NCBI GenBank assembly: GCA_029237695.1
Contig: CM055271.1
Location: forward strand, 34,220,462-34,284,461
Length of the DNA: 64,000 nt
Origin: Conchocele bisecta
Taxonomy: Eukaryota > Mollusca > Bivalvia > Lucinida > Thyasiridae
Reading direction: 5' to 3'
Shown here: positions 11,024 through 23,305 of the stretch, one piece after another
Position numbering within the stretch: position 1 is the stretch's first letter
Layout: every line of letters begins with the position of its first letter
The notes under the pieces: model-generated
Databases searched by the model: none
Told to the model about the DNA's origin: nothing
Seen by the model: only the letters and a program-made list of their open reading frames with translations
Position numbers and translations under genes: made by a program

Positions 11024-12834
11024 AAACATGCAATATGTATAGTAACATACGGGAGCCGAATCTAAGTAAAACTATTCTAACAAAATGATAGATTTAGTGT
11101 ACCAAAGACAATGACATATGTGTTGTATGGGTGTCCTAAAACTTCATGACAAGAATTTTACTCACTTTCACGAAGAATCGAGACCGTTTATTTCTTACAT
11201 TGACGTGCTTAGATTTTTATTTACATTGACAGTAACCGATTCTTCGTAAAAATGACATAATTGTGAGATCAAAGCAAACTACACAATATAGGGCAAACAA
11301 TTTTGCATTTTCCGCGCTTTGTTTCATGAAAATGCATTCCATTAGAAACATATTAAAGGATATCTTCTGTAAACACATCTAAAAATCATGACGTCACTCC
11401 GTTCGGAAACGCTGATATGGAAGTATATGGTATCAACCATTCGTTCAACGCATGCTTACAGAGGCGAACCGTACGGACTGAAACGGCCGAAATACAAAAA
11501 GCATGCGAAGCAAACATACAAATCTCACATATGTACATATGTGGCTGTGACTGGAAATGTGATCAGTGTAGATCTAGACCAGCCTGTGCATCCGCACAGT
11601 CTGATCATAATATTCACTGTTAGCTATCCCACATCGGCTATCTTGGTATGTATAAGCCCTAGGTCAGCTTCACCTCTTGTAGTGTTTGACACAGACAGAA
11701 AAAACTATAACAAGTAATTATACTAATAGCATTCGGTATGTTCCAAAAAATAATGATTTATAAGGTGATGTCAGTTTTCTCATGCAAAAGTATACACAAT
11801 GTGTGATACATTGGTTATTACTGCCACAGTTACATGTTACATTACTGCCATGTTACTCTGTGCAAATAATCAGATAACTGTACTAAACTAATTTTAAAAT
11901 TTTCGGTATGACAACGTTACCACCATATTATGCTATTAACAGCTTTATGATAGCAAATAAAACATCAACATTCCATATTGATGCCAATTTGCACAGATCG
12001 CCATTAAATGTTCAGTATAGTTCTTCACTAAGAAATATTAGGTCAGATATACCTCATGAATATTCACATTTAAGAAGCCTTTGAAACAAATGATGATAAA
12101 CATAAAACATAAAACATTAATCAACGCCTGTGGAAGCATATTATATGTACATACTAATAGGATATGACGCCGTCACTATAAGTAAATGCTGAACAGAGAA
12201 ACCGACTTTAATCACAAATGCATAACCTTTGAAAAGAAAGCGGAGATACTATGGAATAAATACAATGAGGAGGACACAGCTAATGCAAATGGAATTGACA
12301 TTATATGACAGTCAATCCAGTTCAACTGTTCAGTTGTGACAATATTAAATATTCACGGTAACAGTGACTATTATAGTATTTGTAGACAGCAATACACATA
12401 GTACACAGCCATATATACAACGCGACAGCTTTCAAGGTACCATATTATGGATATGAGGCATGCAGTAATCATTAAATGCTATAGACTAATATGAAAATAC
12501 TGAACAATGTAACTGTCGTAGCTTTCTGTGTCATCATACACATGTATCCTTCTTTTCTTACAGTTATATTTATAATACTAGCGTTCAATTCATGTATATT
12601 GTATTTTTCGTTGCGATTATTTTGTCTTTTTCGCACGTTACATTAATATTTTATTTGCCTCGCATGTTGAGGCTTGATAGCGTTCTGCGGTTCGCTAACC
12701 ATGTTCAATCACCCAATTGGACTGCTTTGTTCACTGGCCATTCCAAAGCGGCATCCTTGTCATGTTTGCGTATACTGTAATTCATTATATTTTTTTCCTT
12801 CTGGGACTGTTGCATATGTTTTATTTTATTTATA
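11024..12834. other. Intergenic, nothing recognised apart from one short repeat
   Basis: AT-rich sequence. A family E hairpin core (CTGTGCATCCGCACAG) lies near 11583-11600. A CGAAGAATCG / CGATTCTTCG inverted pair lies at about 11174-11240. No gene is supported. Confidence 0.4.
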
Positions 12835-14407
12835 CTCAACAAAACTAGAAACGTCCCTGTTTTATAGCCGGTGTAGCTCTTTCTATGTATGTACCACATG
12901 TTCAAAGTACATGTATTTTAAACCGTGGCGATGTTCAGAATACGATCGTGTAGAGTTTAGCCGATACACACGGTTTACATAGTGGCCAGTGACCGGAACG
13001 TTGATTTCCACTTTTTGCACGTGCACGCTATAGTTGTCATCGATAAGGTGATTCAGTTCATGTCGTACCATTCATGCGATAGGGGCTATTCGGAAAATTA
13101 ATTTTTTTTTTTAATTTTTCACTGTTTTCGATATGCCACGGCTTTCAGAAAACGAGCGAAATCAGGCAATTGGGATGCTTGCGGGTGAGATGGCCGCCAG
13201 GGCGGTCGCGCCTCGGTTTGGTTGCTGTCGGAAGACGATTGATCGTCTTGCAGCCCGGTACCAGCAGACTGGGGCTGTTCACGACCGGCAGCGACTTGGT
13301 AGGCCTCGTGTAACGACGGCTAGAGCCGATCGCTACATTACGTTGAAGCACTTACGTCAACGTCGATTGGCAGCCACAGTCACTGCTAGGCGATACGGTG
13401 TCTCAGGGCAGACCATTCGCAACCGGTTACGTCGTAACGCCCAACCAATCCGGGCACGCCGCCCGTACACTGGTCAGATAATGACCCAACGTCACCGTGC
13501 TGCCAGACTGTTATGGGCGCGACGTCATCTGAACTGGAGAAGGGCTGACTGGAACCGAGTTTTGTTCACCGATGAATCTCGGTTCACAGTTAGTCATGCT
13601 GACGGAAGATTACGGGTATACAGGCGTAAAAATGAAAGATTCACCGATTGTTGCATTGTTGAGAAGAACAGGTTTGGGGAGGGAGCGTAATGGTCTGGGT
13701 GGGATCATGGGAAACCGGAAGACAAATTTGGTTGTTGTACAGGGCAACATCAATGCACAACGTTATGTTGCAGATGTGCTAAATGCACATGCCTTACCAT
13801 TTATCCGTCAGCATGGTCCTGGTGTGACATTGATGCACGACAATGCCCGCCCTCACGTAGCCAGGGTCACCACTCAATACTTACAGCAAAACGACGTCGA
13901 CGTCATGCCATGGCCCGCGGTCTCCCCGGATCTCAATCCCATTGAGCACATATGGGATGAGCTGGGCCGCAAAGCACGAGCTAACCATCAGATTGACAAT
14001 GTTCGCGATCTTACACGGACGTTACAACGGGAATGGAGGAAATTGCCCAACGCACTGGTATTGCGCTACGTCACGTCGATGCGGCGTAGGATCATTGCAT
14101 GCATTCATGCAAATGGTGGCCACACTCGGTATTAACGAGATTCACTGAATTTTCCACATTACTTATTGAAATTCCATCTCTAAACATTAAGTAACACATT
14201 TCTGAGTTTTTGTGATTTTTGATTTTGACCCCTACCGCCCTTGGCCGGTTATCTCTCGAATATTTAACAAGATATCCAAATGCAATTTATTGGCTTTGAT
14301 ACAGAAATGAATGAACTTGTTTTTCCATTTTGATTTTTAAAAGTAACCCTTTTGGTCTTTGATGAATCTTTCCTTAAACATGGAGGGACGTTTCTAGTTT
14401 TGCTCAG
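12835..14407 (+). mobile_element. Complete Tc1-family transposon
   Basis: The terminal inverted repeats CTCAACAAAACTAGAAACGT (left) and, reversed on the right, CTGAGCAAAACTAGAAACGT are flanked by TA (12833-12834 and 14408-14409). Length is 1573 bp, and one transposase reading region lies inside. Size, TA target and TIR layout are those of a Tc1-like element. Intact ends suggest a fairly recent insertion. Confidence 0.88.
13133..14135 (+). pseudogene. Tc1-family DD34E transposase, frame-broken
   Basis: The first frame (13133-13690) encodes the paired helix-turn-helix DNA-binding region and the first catalytic aspartate in LFTDESRF. The second frame continues to 14135 with HDNARPH (second aspartate) and PDLNPIEHIW (glutamate). 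Exactly 34 residues separate the second Asp and the Glu, as in Tc1. Total length is about 335 codons, normal for the family. The frame change needs two missing single bases, both in G runs, near 13676-13684 and 13695-13703. They may be mutations or assembly errors; the protein is otherwise well preserved. Transposase cuts and pastes the element at TA sites. Confidence 0.85.
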
Positions 14408-14579
14408 TATATTATATCATTTTATATGGGCTGATGCTTTCCTTTTGGGACCGCACACCGCTGGTCGTGGAGTACATATTTGTGTCGCGTTGAAGTTTCC
14501 GCGATCACCACTGTGTCAATTGTTTTGCGTAGTTTATCCTTTACATACTAGGATTATGGGTATACTTTGTGTATCTTGA

Positions 14580-14640
14580 CCTGATATCAACATCCGGGCT
14601 ACAACTAAGTGAAAACTGACGTTCCATTGGTTCGGAATTC
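14580..14640 (+). repeat. Fragment of family L repeat
   Basis: GACCTGATATCAACATCCGG, a pyrimidine-poor stretch and TTCCATTGGTTCG match the left part of the repeat at 40650-40720. Confidence 0.4.
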
Positions 14641-14645
14641 CTACA

Positions 14646-14910
14646 GAGTGGCCTGCGATTCTCTTACCAGGCGAATTGCAATTCCTGGAGCGCAGGATTG
14701 CAATTCGCGTTCCCATTAATTGCAATTGGACCGCAATCGGACCGCAATCGGACTGCAATCATGTGACCGCGGTCCAAATAGTTGGTTGCGGAATTGCAAT
14801 ACTTATAGCGCTGCGCTCCGCTTTTAATTGCAATTTACGCTCCTTTGTTTCTGTAAACTGCGAAAGAATGAATGACCGCTTTACGCTGCGTCTGCGGTAA
14901 AACCAGCGGA
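14646..14910 (-). repeat. Inverted copy of the minisatellite spacer repeat (family K)
   Basis: It is rich in ATTGCAATT palindromes and GACCGCAAT words. Read on the minus strand it matches the end of the spacers at about 23100-23300 and 25060-25270, including the final GGTAAGNGAATCGCAGGC. So the spacer sequence is itself a dispersed element. Confidence 0.6.
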
Positions 14911-15665
14911 CCGCTCTGCTTAACCAATGCGGCAATAAAATCGAAATAGTTGACAAACGTATCCGTGTTCCAATCCAAAATTTTATCCCATCTATCTAAA
15001 TTCAAAGTGACACCCTAGAAAGTCAGCGGTATTTGTGATCTGTTTTTTGTGCGCAAAATATAAATTCGGCGGGTTATTGCGAGACAAACAGTGAAACATT
15101 GACCTTGACAATTTCTTGAACAAAACAAAATGTCGTCACTCACTCACTGCCGTTCCGAATATCAAGAACACATTAATAGACACCACCATGCTGACAATAT
15201 ATTTATTTTCATAAAATCAAATGATAATGTGTGGTCTACGGTATAATATAGCAAAACAAAAGCATCAATTTTGCGTTTTTGTTTACTTTTTCGTCGGTAT
15301 CAAATTACGTTTTCCTATTATGTTGACATTATTTCGACGCGATCCTATAGTCGACATGACAATTTCTGAGATCAATACAACTTTTCATAATGTCTTTCAA
15401 TTTCAAGCTGCAAGGGACTGTGAATTGCATATTAACCATAATAACATGGTGAACATATTGATAATAATTTTAAAAGAAAAGCATATTTTAATTTTCGAAA
15501 CCTGATCATAAAAATTAAAATATTAAAAATTTATTTTGGAATTAGATTTATATTACTGCAAACGTTCTGTTCTAGCTGTTGATTTCTATTGGCCCGATTC
15601 AAATTTTGTGAAGATAATATTTATTCCGATGATAGCCATTTATTTAAAATAAAACGGTTTACTTT

Positions 15666-15765
15666 TGTCACAGAGTGAGAAAGATAAATAACGCCCGGAA
15701 TCGAACCAGGGACCTCATGTTTACTGTACCATGCCCATACTCTACCGAGCAAGCTAACAAGGCAC
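15666..15765 (-). mobile_element. tRNA-derived SINE (head and short tail)
   Basis: On the minus strand there is an A-box-like TTAGCTTGCTCGGTAGAG and a B box GGTTCGATTCC, then CTTTCTCACTCTGTGAC. A closely similar copy is at 16265-16355. No matching acceptor stem closes the fold, so it is not a tRNA gene. Confidence 0.65.
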
Positions 15766-15769
15766 AGAT

Positions 15770-16045
15770 CATACACACTTCATCCCCATGGTCAGTTGCG
15801 TACTGTGAACATTCTTCTCCGCCAAATTGAAATTCGTCCTCGAATTCTATGTTTAATTTTTTGTCTCCGAATTCCATATGTTTGGGTACAATTTGGGAGT
15901 ATTTATCAGTCGCGGTCCTTTGTTGGGCAACAGAATACTCAATTATCGTCCGTACCCAGAGTTCCGGTGCTCCATAGGTTTTTCCTGCAGAGTACCGATC
16001 GGATCTCAATTCGCGCTTTAGCTGTTAATTGTGACATAATTTTTC
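15770..16045 (-). other. Left half of an inverted duplicated unit with a short ORF
   Basis: Read on the minus strand from an ATG at 16037, it begins MSQLTAKARI and then, after a one-base shift, DRYSAGKTYG. The plus-strand counterpart from 16114 begins MSQLTVEVQI and continues DWYFAGETYG in one frame. After the shift the left copy stays open to 15668. The family is not recognised. It may be a duplicated gene fragment or part of a mobile element. Confidence 0.4.
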
Positions 16046-16089
16046 TGTACTTATTACACAGAAACTGAATAAGTATAATACTGACATTT

Positions 16090-16262
16090 CTTTCAATTGA
16101 AAAATACAGAAAATATGTCGCAATTAACAGTTGAAGTGCAAATCAGATGTGATTGGTACTTTGCAGGGGAAACCTACGGAGAGCACCATTATAAACTCTC
16201 GGTTACGGACGATGCGGAGTATTCTGCAGAAGTTACTTCCCGCAACTACGTTGGGCTAAATG
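16090..16262 (+). other. Right half of the inverted duplicated unit with a short ORF
   Basis: An ATG at 16114 opens a frame of about 52 codons (MSQLTVEVQI, then DWYFAGETYG) that ends at the SINE tail. It is homologous to the minus-strand sequence at 15770-16045. I do not recognise the peptide. Confidence 0.4.
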
Positions 16263-16264
16263 TC

Positions 16265-16355
16265 ACAGGGTGAGAAAGATGTGCACCAGCCCGGAATCGA
16301 ACCGGGGATCTCGGTTTACCACACCATCGCTCTACCTGCTGAGCAAACCGCCACA
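16265..16355 (-). mobile_element. tRNA-derived SINE
   Basis: Minus strand: A-box-like TTTGCTCAGCAGGTAGAGC, B box GGTTCGATTCC, then CATCTTTCTCACCCTGTGAC. It has the same structure and orientation as the copy at 15666-15765. Confidence 0.7.
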
Positions 16356-17040
16356 AATACACACTTATTCACCATAGTGATCACTTCATTCAACCAAAAA
16401 TTCACAAGCTAGGAAGTTATGCCAAATTATTACAGTCAGCGTCACAGATTATGCTCTTGGCGACATTAGCGGACACAAATTTGTCCATCAATTTGATCAA
16501 ATAAACAACGGAATCTGACAGATAACACTACGGACGGCGCATGGAAACATCATTATTCTGTACTTGGAATCAAAATGGTGGATATTAAGATCAATATGTG
16601 AGGCGCTGACGGAACTTTAACATTTTTTATCACGATAGCAGCTACAGGGATTGTTGGACGCATTTATTTAGAGAAACAAGAGATTACAATGGATGGATAA
16701 TATACTAAGTGACATTTTGTTCTAACGTACACCAACATAGAGGATTAAATTTGCGACAAGTTTGGGATTCTGGATTTTGTGGACAGTGACGGAAATCGGA
16801 GCTGGATAAGAACCGACAGACGTGGATTCTGAATATGCGTGCTTGGTCTGTGGTTTTTCTTCCAGATCATGTCATGCATGTTTTAATTTCACGTCATGTC
16901 AAAAGCAGCACTATTGAATATAATGAATAACTTTAATATTCTACACCAGTTAAAGTTCATTCATCGTCTGATGTGTAACTGATAAATTAAGGTAAGTTAC
17001 TTGTATATGACAACTTTTGCCTCACCACGATAGAGGAGGG
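16356..17040. other. Intergenic, nothing recognised
   Basis: No ORF, repeat or RNA gene could be supported. Confidence 0.4.
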
Positions 17041-17540
17041 GGCATTTAGTGTTACCCTTGACCTTGTCCGTTCTTCCGTCCGTCACCAACTAGTAACTCG
17101 AAAAACTTTTAAACCGTAATAGCTACATACCTGAAACTTGGTACATGTATGTTTGATTCGACCCCATGGTCATGGATATCTCCCCCTTTTCAAGTTAGAA
17201 TTTTCCAATTTTGTCTTGTAGCTCTCGTAAAACTTTTAAACCCTAATAGCTCACACCTGAAACTTGGTATGTCCTTATGGTGAGTAGATTTGCAAAGTTT
17301 ATTTTTCATTCGACCCCACGAGTCATGGATTATCTCCCTCTTTTTGAATTAGAATTTGAAAATTTTGCTTGTAACTCGTAAAAAACTTTTGTAATAGCTA
17401 CAGCACTGAAATTTGATATGTAGCTTCCTTCTGATGAGTAGATGCGGAAAGTTTATTTCGATTTTTGATTCGAACCCCGTGTCATGGATTATCTCTCCCT
17501 TTTGGACACTGGAATTTTGCCTTGTTTACTATCAAAGCGA
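17041..17540. repeat. Three diverged tandem units of about 125 bp
   Basis: Units begin near 17095, 17220 and 17350. Each carries AACTCGTAAAACTTTTAAACC-type sequence, AATAGCTACA, CTGAAACTTGGTA, a TTCGACCCCA block and GTCATGGATTATCTCCC. They look non-coding. Confidence 0.6.
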
Positions 17541-17703
17541 TATGTGGGGTATCCGTGTTCTATGAACACATTTTCTAGCTTAGTTATCTCCCTTTGTTTT
17601 TTCGCGCACTGATTTTGTCCGGAGCATAACGCGAACACCCTTTGCATATTTTTTATGAAACTTAACACATGCATAGGTCTCACTGGACAGGGCGGAGCTA
17701 GCG

Positions 17704-18216
17704 TTAAAGGTACATGCCCACTCAGTAGGCACAAAATGTTCTTATGTCAGAGACATCATCGAGACATTTTCTGGCCAGATAAACAATCATTTTTACCATT
17801 ACCCACGTATTGTTTGGCATTATTATACATTTTATATCAGAAGAAAATTTCCACATTGATATCAGGGACGATAACCGTGTTTCCTTAAAATGTTAATGGA
17901 CATTACTATGATTATCTCTGTATTTATTTTTTTTATGTGCAATGATCATACTTTATAATCTGTCAATTTTTTTTTCAGTTGATGCATTTAATTTAATAGT
18001 ATAATATAAAAAATATATCATGCCCCATTTTGCACATGAAAATACCGATACCACCGCGCGTCACTATCAGTAAAATAAATATTACCAAATGATTATAATC
18101 TGTATAGCGGGGCACTCGTAATGTTTATATTAAAGTAGTGGAATAGTGACAATTATACACTTATTTAATTCCCATAAAGAGCATTTTTAGCTTACTGAGT
18201 GGGCTTGCACCTTTAA
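17704..18216. mobile_element. Family D MITE, complete, TTAA-flanked
   Basis: 513 bp. It starts TTAAAGGTACATGCCCACTC and ends in the inverted form, here GAGTGGGCTTGCACCTTTAA. TTAA lies at both ends, as for piggyBac-type insertion. There is no coding capacity. Full copies here and at 19432 define the family. Confidence 0.7.
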
Positions 18217-19055
18217 AAAGGGGTTGGACAATTGTTGTCGCGACCGCCTGCGGACAGTGCGATATAGTCTGCACATTGACGTCCATCTATATTTTTTTTG
18301 CCGAGCCTGCTTGCGGAAAGCGAGACTTAGTGATCACAATGACGTCCGTGCGTCAGTCCGTCCGAAATCGGTGTATGTTTTTAAATACCATATCCTAAGT
18401 CACATTGACTTGAAACATCAAATGCTTATTAGTCATCATCCATATATTCATTCTGTGTCCAACTCATGCGGCCCCTGTGCCCCAAGGTCAGGTCAAATGT
18501 CTTTAAAGAAATTTTTGTTAAAGTTTTTGCATACCTTATATCTCCACAACACTTACCCAGATTTGCTTCAAACTTCAGATAATTCTTTATTATCATCCAT
18601 ATTTTCATATTATAGCCCACGCATGCGACCCACATGCCCAAGATCAAGGTCAAATGACTTTCAAATTTGCGTTAAAGCTTTTACATACGTTAATTCAAAC
18701 TTCAAATAAATATACTCGGACACCATCAAATGCCTCGGTGGGCTCAACATGCGGGCCATGGCCATCTGATTTTTATTTACCGTAGGTTAAAGTTTTTAAG
18801 AACACTATATCTCAGAAACAGCTTCGCCAATTCACTCGAAGCTTCACATGTGTGTTTATCATCATCCATATTTTCATTCTATGCTCAACTCCTGCAACCC
18901 CTGTGCCCAATATCAAGGTAAAATTACTTTCAAATTTATTTACCTCAAAGTTTTTGTTTTTCATGCCTGCATGGGGACAGTGCGATATAGTTGTCACATT
19001 GGCCTACATACGTACATCCGTCCGGTTAAATATTTTTGATTTAAGGTTAAAGTTT
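18217..19055. repeat. Diverged tandem blocks, non-coding
   Basis: Successive blocks share GACAGTGCGATATAG, TTAAAGTTTTT, a TATATCTC block, CATCCATATTTTCAT and TGTGCCCAANNTCAAGGTCAAAT. More of the same lies at 19952-20335. Frames are open only by chance and no protein is recognised. Confidence 0.5.
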
Positions 19056-19258
19056 TTAAAGGTACATGCCCACTCAGTAGGCACAACTGTTCTTTATAGC
19101 AATTTAAATAAGTGTATAATTGTGTCACTATTCCACCAGTTCTAAAAATTATGTGTGCCCGCTATCCATATATAATCATTTAGTAATATTTATTTTACTG
19201 ATAATGACTAGCAGTGGTATCAAGCTATTTCATATTCAAATGAGGCATGATATTTTTA
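19056..19258. mobile_element. Family D MITE, 5' part only
   Basis: It begins TTAAAGGTACATGCCCACTC and follows the family to the CATGATATTTTT block. There it stops and unrelated sequence (GCCACCAGGTTTCGAAG) begins. Confidence 0.65.
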
Positions 19259-19431
19259 TGCCACCAGGTTTCGAAGAAACGGGTGGCATATAGTGTTTGG
19301 ACCGTCCGTCCGTCTGTCCGTCCGTCACACTTTTCGGTTAACCTTAACACTTTGTCACAGTTTCTCAAATATGCTGCAGGTGGCATCCGCGTTCGACAGA
19401 CGCATTTCTTGTTTTTAATAATTTATGCTAA

Positions 19432-19951
19432 TTAAAGGTACATACCCACTCAGTAGGCACAACAATTAAAGTTATGTGTATTCTCAGTTATTTTGTAGGA
19501 ATTAAATAAGTGTATAATTGTGTCACTATTCCACCAGTTCTAAACATTACGAGTGCCCGTTATATGGATATAATCATTTAGTAATGTTTATTTCACTGAT
19601 ATGACACGTGGTGATATCAGGCTATTTTCATAGGCAAATGGGGCATGATATTTTTTAATTACTTATACTAATTAAATGTGTTTCCCTGAAAAAATAATGT
19701 TTTCGACAGATTATAAAGTATGATCATTGCACATCAAAAAATAAATAGTAATGCCTTGGTAACATTTTCAGGAAACCGGTTATCGCCCCTGATAGCAGTG
19801 TGGAAATTTACGTCTGATATAAAATGTATAATAATGCCAATAAATATGTGTATTAATGGTGAATTAATGTTTATTTTACCAGAAAATGTCTCAGATGATG
19901 TCTCTGATATAAAGAACATTTTGTGCCTACTGAGTGGGCATGTACCTTTAA
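19432..19951. mobile_element. Family D MITE, complete, TTAA-flanked
   Basis: 520 bp from TTAAAGGTACATACCCACTC to GAGTGGGCATGTACCTTTAA. The interior matches 17704-18216 in opposite orientation (for example ATCGCCCCTGATA against its reverse near 17863). Confidence 0.7.
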
Positions 19952-20335
19952 GAACACTATATCTCTGAAACCGCTCACCAATTCACTCGAAACTTCACAT
20001 ACAGTGTATTTGTCACCCACATTTTCATTATAATTTATATGTGCCCAATGTCACGGTCAAATTACTTTGAAATTTCCCTTAAAGTTTTAGTTGGGCCCGC
20101 TTGCAGACAGAGCGATATAGTTGGCACATTGGTGTGCATTCAGGATAAAGTTTTTGGTTAAAGTGTTTTTAGTTAAAGTTTTTGTTTTTGGGTATACTAT
20201 CAAACCCTCGGCGGGTGCGGCATGTTTTTACGTCAACGGGCTAAAGCTTTGTTGCAATAAAAAAAATTGTTTGTACTATCAAATGCCTCGGCGGGCACGA
20301 CATGCAGGCCATGGCCATCTAGTTATTATGGCATG
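19952..20335. repeat. Continuation of the diverged non-coding blocks
   Basis: It matches blocks at 18790-18960 and 18720-18780 (AACACTATATCTC, then ATGCCTCGGCGGGC followed by GGCCATGGCCATCT). It ends where the 38-bp minisatellite begins. Confidence 0.45.
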
Positions 20336-21717
20336 CGATTTGATCAGTCGGCCATCGCACCATGACTAGTTTAGCACTTGATCAGTCGGCCATCGCACCA
20401 GGACTAGTTTAGCACTTGATCAGTCGGCCATCACACCAGGACTAGTTTAGCACTTGATCAGTCGGTCATCGCTCCAGGACTAGTTTAGAACTTGATCAGT
20501 CGGCCATCGCACCAGGACTAGTTTAAAACTTGATCAGTTTCCCATCTCACCAGGACTAGTATAGCATTTGATCAGTCGGCCATCGCACCAGGACTAGTTT
20601 AGAACTTGTTCAGTCGGCCATCACACCAGGACTAGTATAGCACTTGATCAGTCGGCTATCGCACCGGGACTAGTTTAGCCCTTGATCAGTCGGCCATCGC
20701 ACCAGGACAAGTATAACACTCGATCAGTCGGCCATCGCACCAGGACTAGTTTAGAACTTCATCAGTCGGCCAGCGCTCCAGGACTAGTTTAGCACTTGAT
20801 CTGTCGGCAATCTCACCATGACTAGTATAGAACTAGATCAGTCGGCCATCGCTCCAGGACTAGTTTAGCCCTTGGTCAGTCGGCCATCATACCAGGACTA
20901 GTTTAGCCCTTGATCAGTTGGCCATCGCACCAGGACTAGTGTAGTCCTTGATCAGTCGGCCATCGCACCAGGACTAGTATAGAACTTGATCAGTCGGTCA
21001 TCGCACCAGGACTAGTAGAGCACTTGATCAGTCTGCCATCGCACCATAAGTAGTATAGTGCTTGATTAGTCGCCCATTGCACCATGCCCAGTATAGCACT
21101 TGATCAGTTGGCCATCTCACCATGCCCAGTATAGCACGTGATCAGTCGGCCATGCCGAGTATACATGTAGCACTTGATCAGTCGGCCATCGCACCAGGAC
21201 TAGTAGAGCACTTGATCAGTCTGCCATCGCACCATAACTAGTATAGCGCTTGATCAGTCGGTCATCGCACCAGGACTAGTAGAGCACTTGATCAGTCTGC
21301 CATCGCACCATAAGTAGTATAGCGCTTGATCCGTCGCCCATTGCACCATGCCCAGCATAGCACTTGATCAATTGGCCATCTCACCATGCCCAGTATAACA
21401 CGTGATCAGTCGGCCATGCCGAGTATAGCACTTGATCAGTCGGCCATCACACCAGGACTAGTTTAAAACTTGATCAGTCGACCATCGCACCAGGAATAGT
21501 TTAGCCCTTGATCAGTCAGCCATCGCACCGAGACTAGTTTAGCCCTTGATCAGTCGGCCACCGCACCAGGACTAGTATAGCACTCGATCAGTCGGCCATT
21601 GCACCATGACTAGTTTAGAACTTGATCAGTCGGCCATCGCACCACGACTATTATTTATAGCACTTAATCAGTCGGCCATCGCACCAGGACTAGTTTAGCA
21701 CTTGATTAGTCGGCCAC
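20336..21717. repeat. 38-bp minisatellite, array 1
   Basis: About 36 tandem copies of a 38-bp unit containing TTGATCAGTCGGCCATCGCA, CCAGGACTAGT and TTAGAAC. Variant units (ATGCCCAGTATAGCACGTG) occur in clusters, and short segments repeat as blocks of several units. Non-coding. Confidence 0.9.
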
Positions 21718-21940
21718 GTCATCCTGCGTTACAGACAGAAGTGGTGGGGGCGGGGGGGGGGGTGTAGTGTAGTCATAGACACGAACTGGTGGTGGTGGTG
21801 GTGGTGGTGGTGGTGGTATAGACCGGAACTTTTAGGATGCCAAATGTAGATGGCTGGTGTGTGTGGGGGATCATTGTTTTGTGTCCCCCGCGGTGGTGCG
21901 GAGTACAATGATGAATTACTTATGAATCGCAGGCTGGAGT
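21718..21940. repeat. Short spacer between minisatellite arrays
   Basis: It has a G-rich start, a TGG run (about 21788-21817), then GACCGGAACTTTTAGGA and TGTAGATGGCTGGTGTG. It jumps directly from GATGAATTACT to GAATCGCAGG, so it is an internally deleted form of the 0.7-kb spacers at 22561 and 24568. Confidence 0.7.
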
Positions 21941-22560
21941 GTAGTATTTCACCATGCCCAGTACGTATATCACTTGATTAGTTGGCCATCTCACCATGCC
22001 CAGTATAGCACGTGATCAGTCGGCCATGCCGAGTATAGCACTTGATCAGTCGGCCATCGCACCAGGACTAGCAGAGCACTTGATCAGTCTGCCATTGCAC
22101 CATAACTAGTATAGCGCTTGATCAGTCGCCCATTGCACCATGCCCAGTAGCACTTGATCAGTTGGCCATCACCATGCCAGTATAGTCACGTGACATCAGT
22201 CGGCCATGCCGAGTATAGCACTAGGTCATTCGGCCATCACACCAGACTACTTTAGCACTTGATCAGTCGGCCATCGCACCAGGACTAGTATAGCATCATC
22301 AATCAGTTGGCCATCACACCAGGACTAGTATAGCACTCGATCAGTCGGTCATCGCACCGGGACTAGTTTATAACTTGATCAGTCGGCCATCGCACCAGGA
22401 CTAGTTTAGAACTTGATCAGTCGACCATCGCACAGGAATAGTTTAGCCCTTGATCAGTCGGCCATCGAACTGAGACTAGTTTAGCCCTTGATTAGTCGGC
22501 CATCGCACCAGGACGACTAGTATAGCACTCGATCAGTCGGCCATCGCACCAGGACTAGTT
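21941..22560. repeat. 38-bp minisatellite, array 2
   Basis: About 16 units of the same 38-bp repeat. It starts with the ATGCCCAGTACGTAT variant, exactly as array 3 does. Confidence 0.88.
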
Positions 22561-23305
22561 TTAGTGGTGGTCGGGGGTGGGGGGTGTTGTGTAGTCATAG
22601 ACAAAACTGGTGGTGGTGGTGATACACATTGTTCCCACTGTGGGATATAGACCGGAACTTTTAGGACGCCAAATGTAGATGGCTGGTGTGTGTGGGGGAT
22701 CATTGTTTTGTGTCCCCGGCGGTGGTGCGGAGTACAATGATGAATTACTGATGAATTACTGTATTGAACACACATGTATATGCACTGTGATACCGTACTT
22801 CACAATCCTCAGTTTTAAATTGTTTCTGTATCGTAAAACTGAACATTTATTCATTTTGAAAAACTTAAAATTGTGGCAGATGATCGAAATGAAAACCGGA
22901 TGTTTACATGCGAAATGAACCGTGCATCGGTATATTTTAACCGCATGATGACCCACTGTATATTCATACCATATCCGTACGGATATATCGTATATACGAA
23001 CGGATATCGTATGTTTTTGTATAATATTCGTATAGTACGTTTGTATAATGTAAACAAACTGTACTATACGATGATACGGTAAGTTTTTTAACGGAAATAG
23101 CGAAAGAATGACCGCACAAACGGTATCGCGAAAGAATGACCGCACAAACTGGACCGCGAAAGAATTACCGCACAAAACGGTATCGCGAAAGAATGACCGC
23201 AACAACGGGACCGCGATTGGACCGCAATTAGACTGCAATTTCAGAGCGGACGAATTGCAATTCAACGACCGCTGGATTGCAATTCTTGGTAAGTGAATCG
23301 CAGGC
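22561..23305. repeat. Spacer between minisatellite arrays (0.74 kb)
   Basis: In order: a GTGGTGG-rich start, TTGTTCCCACTGTGGGATAT, GACCGGAACTTTTAGGA, a TACGGATATATCGTATATACG palindromic part, repeats of GCGAAAGAATGACCGCA, and an ATTGCAATT-rich end closing in GAATCGCAGGCGG. The spacer at 24568-25280 is nearly the same. Frames here are not genes. Confidence 0.75.

Noticed and set aside
15690..16352. Two possible tRNA genes with A and B boxes
   Set aside because: Neither has a closing acceptor stem, and both run into the same CTTTCTCAC tail. They are SINE heads.
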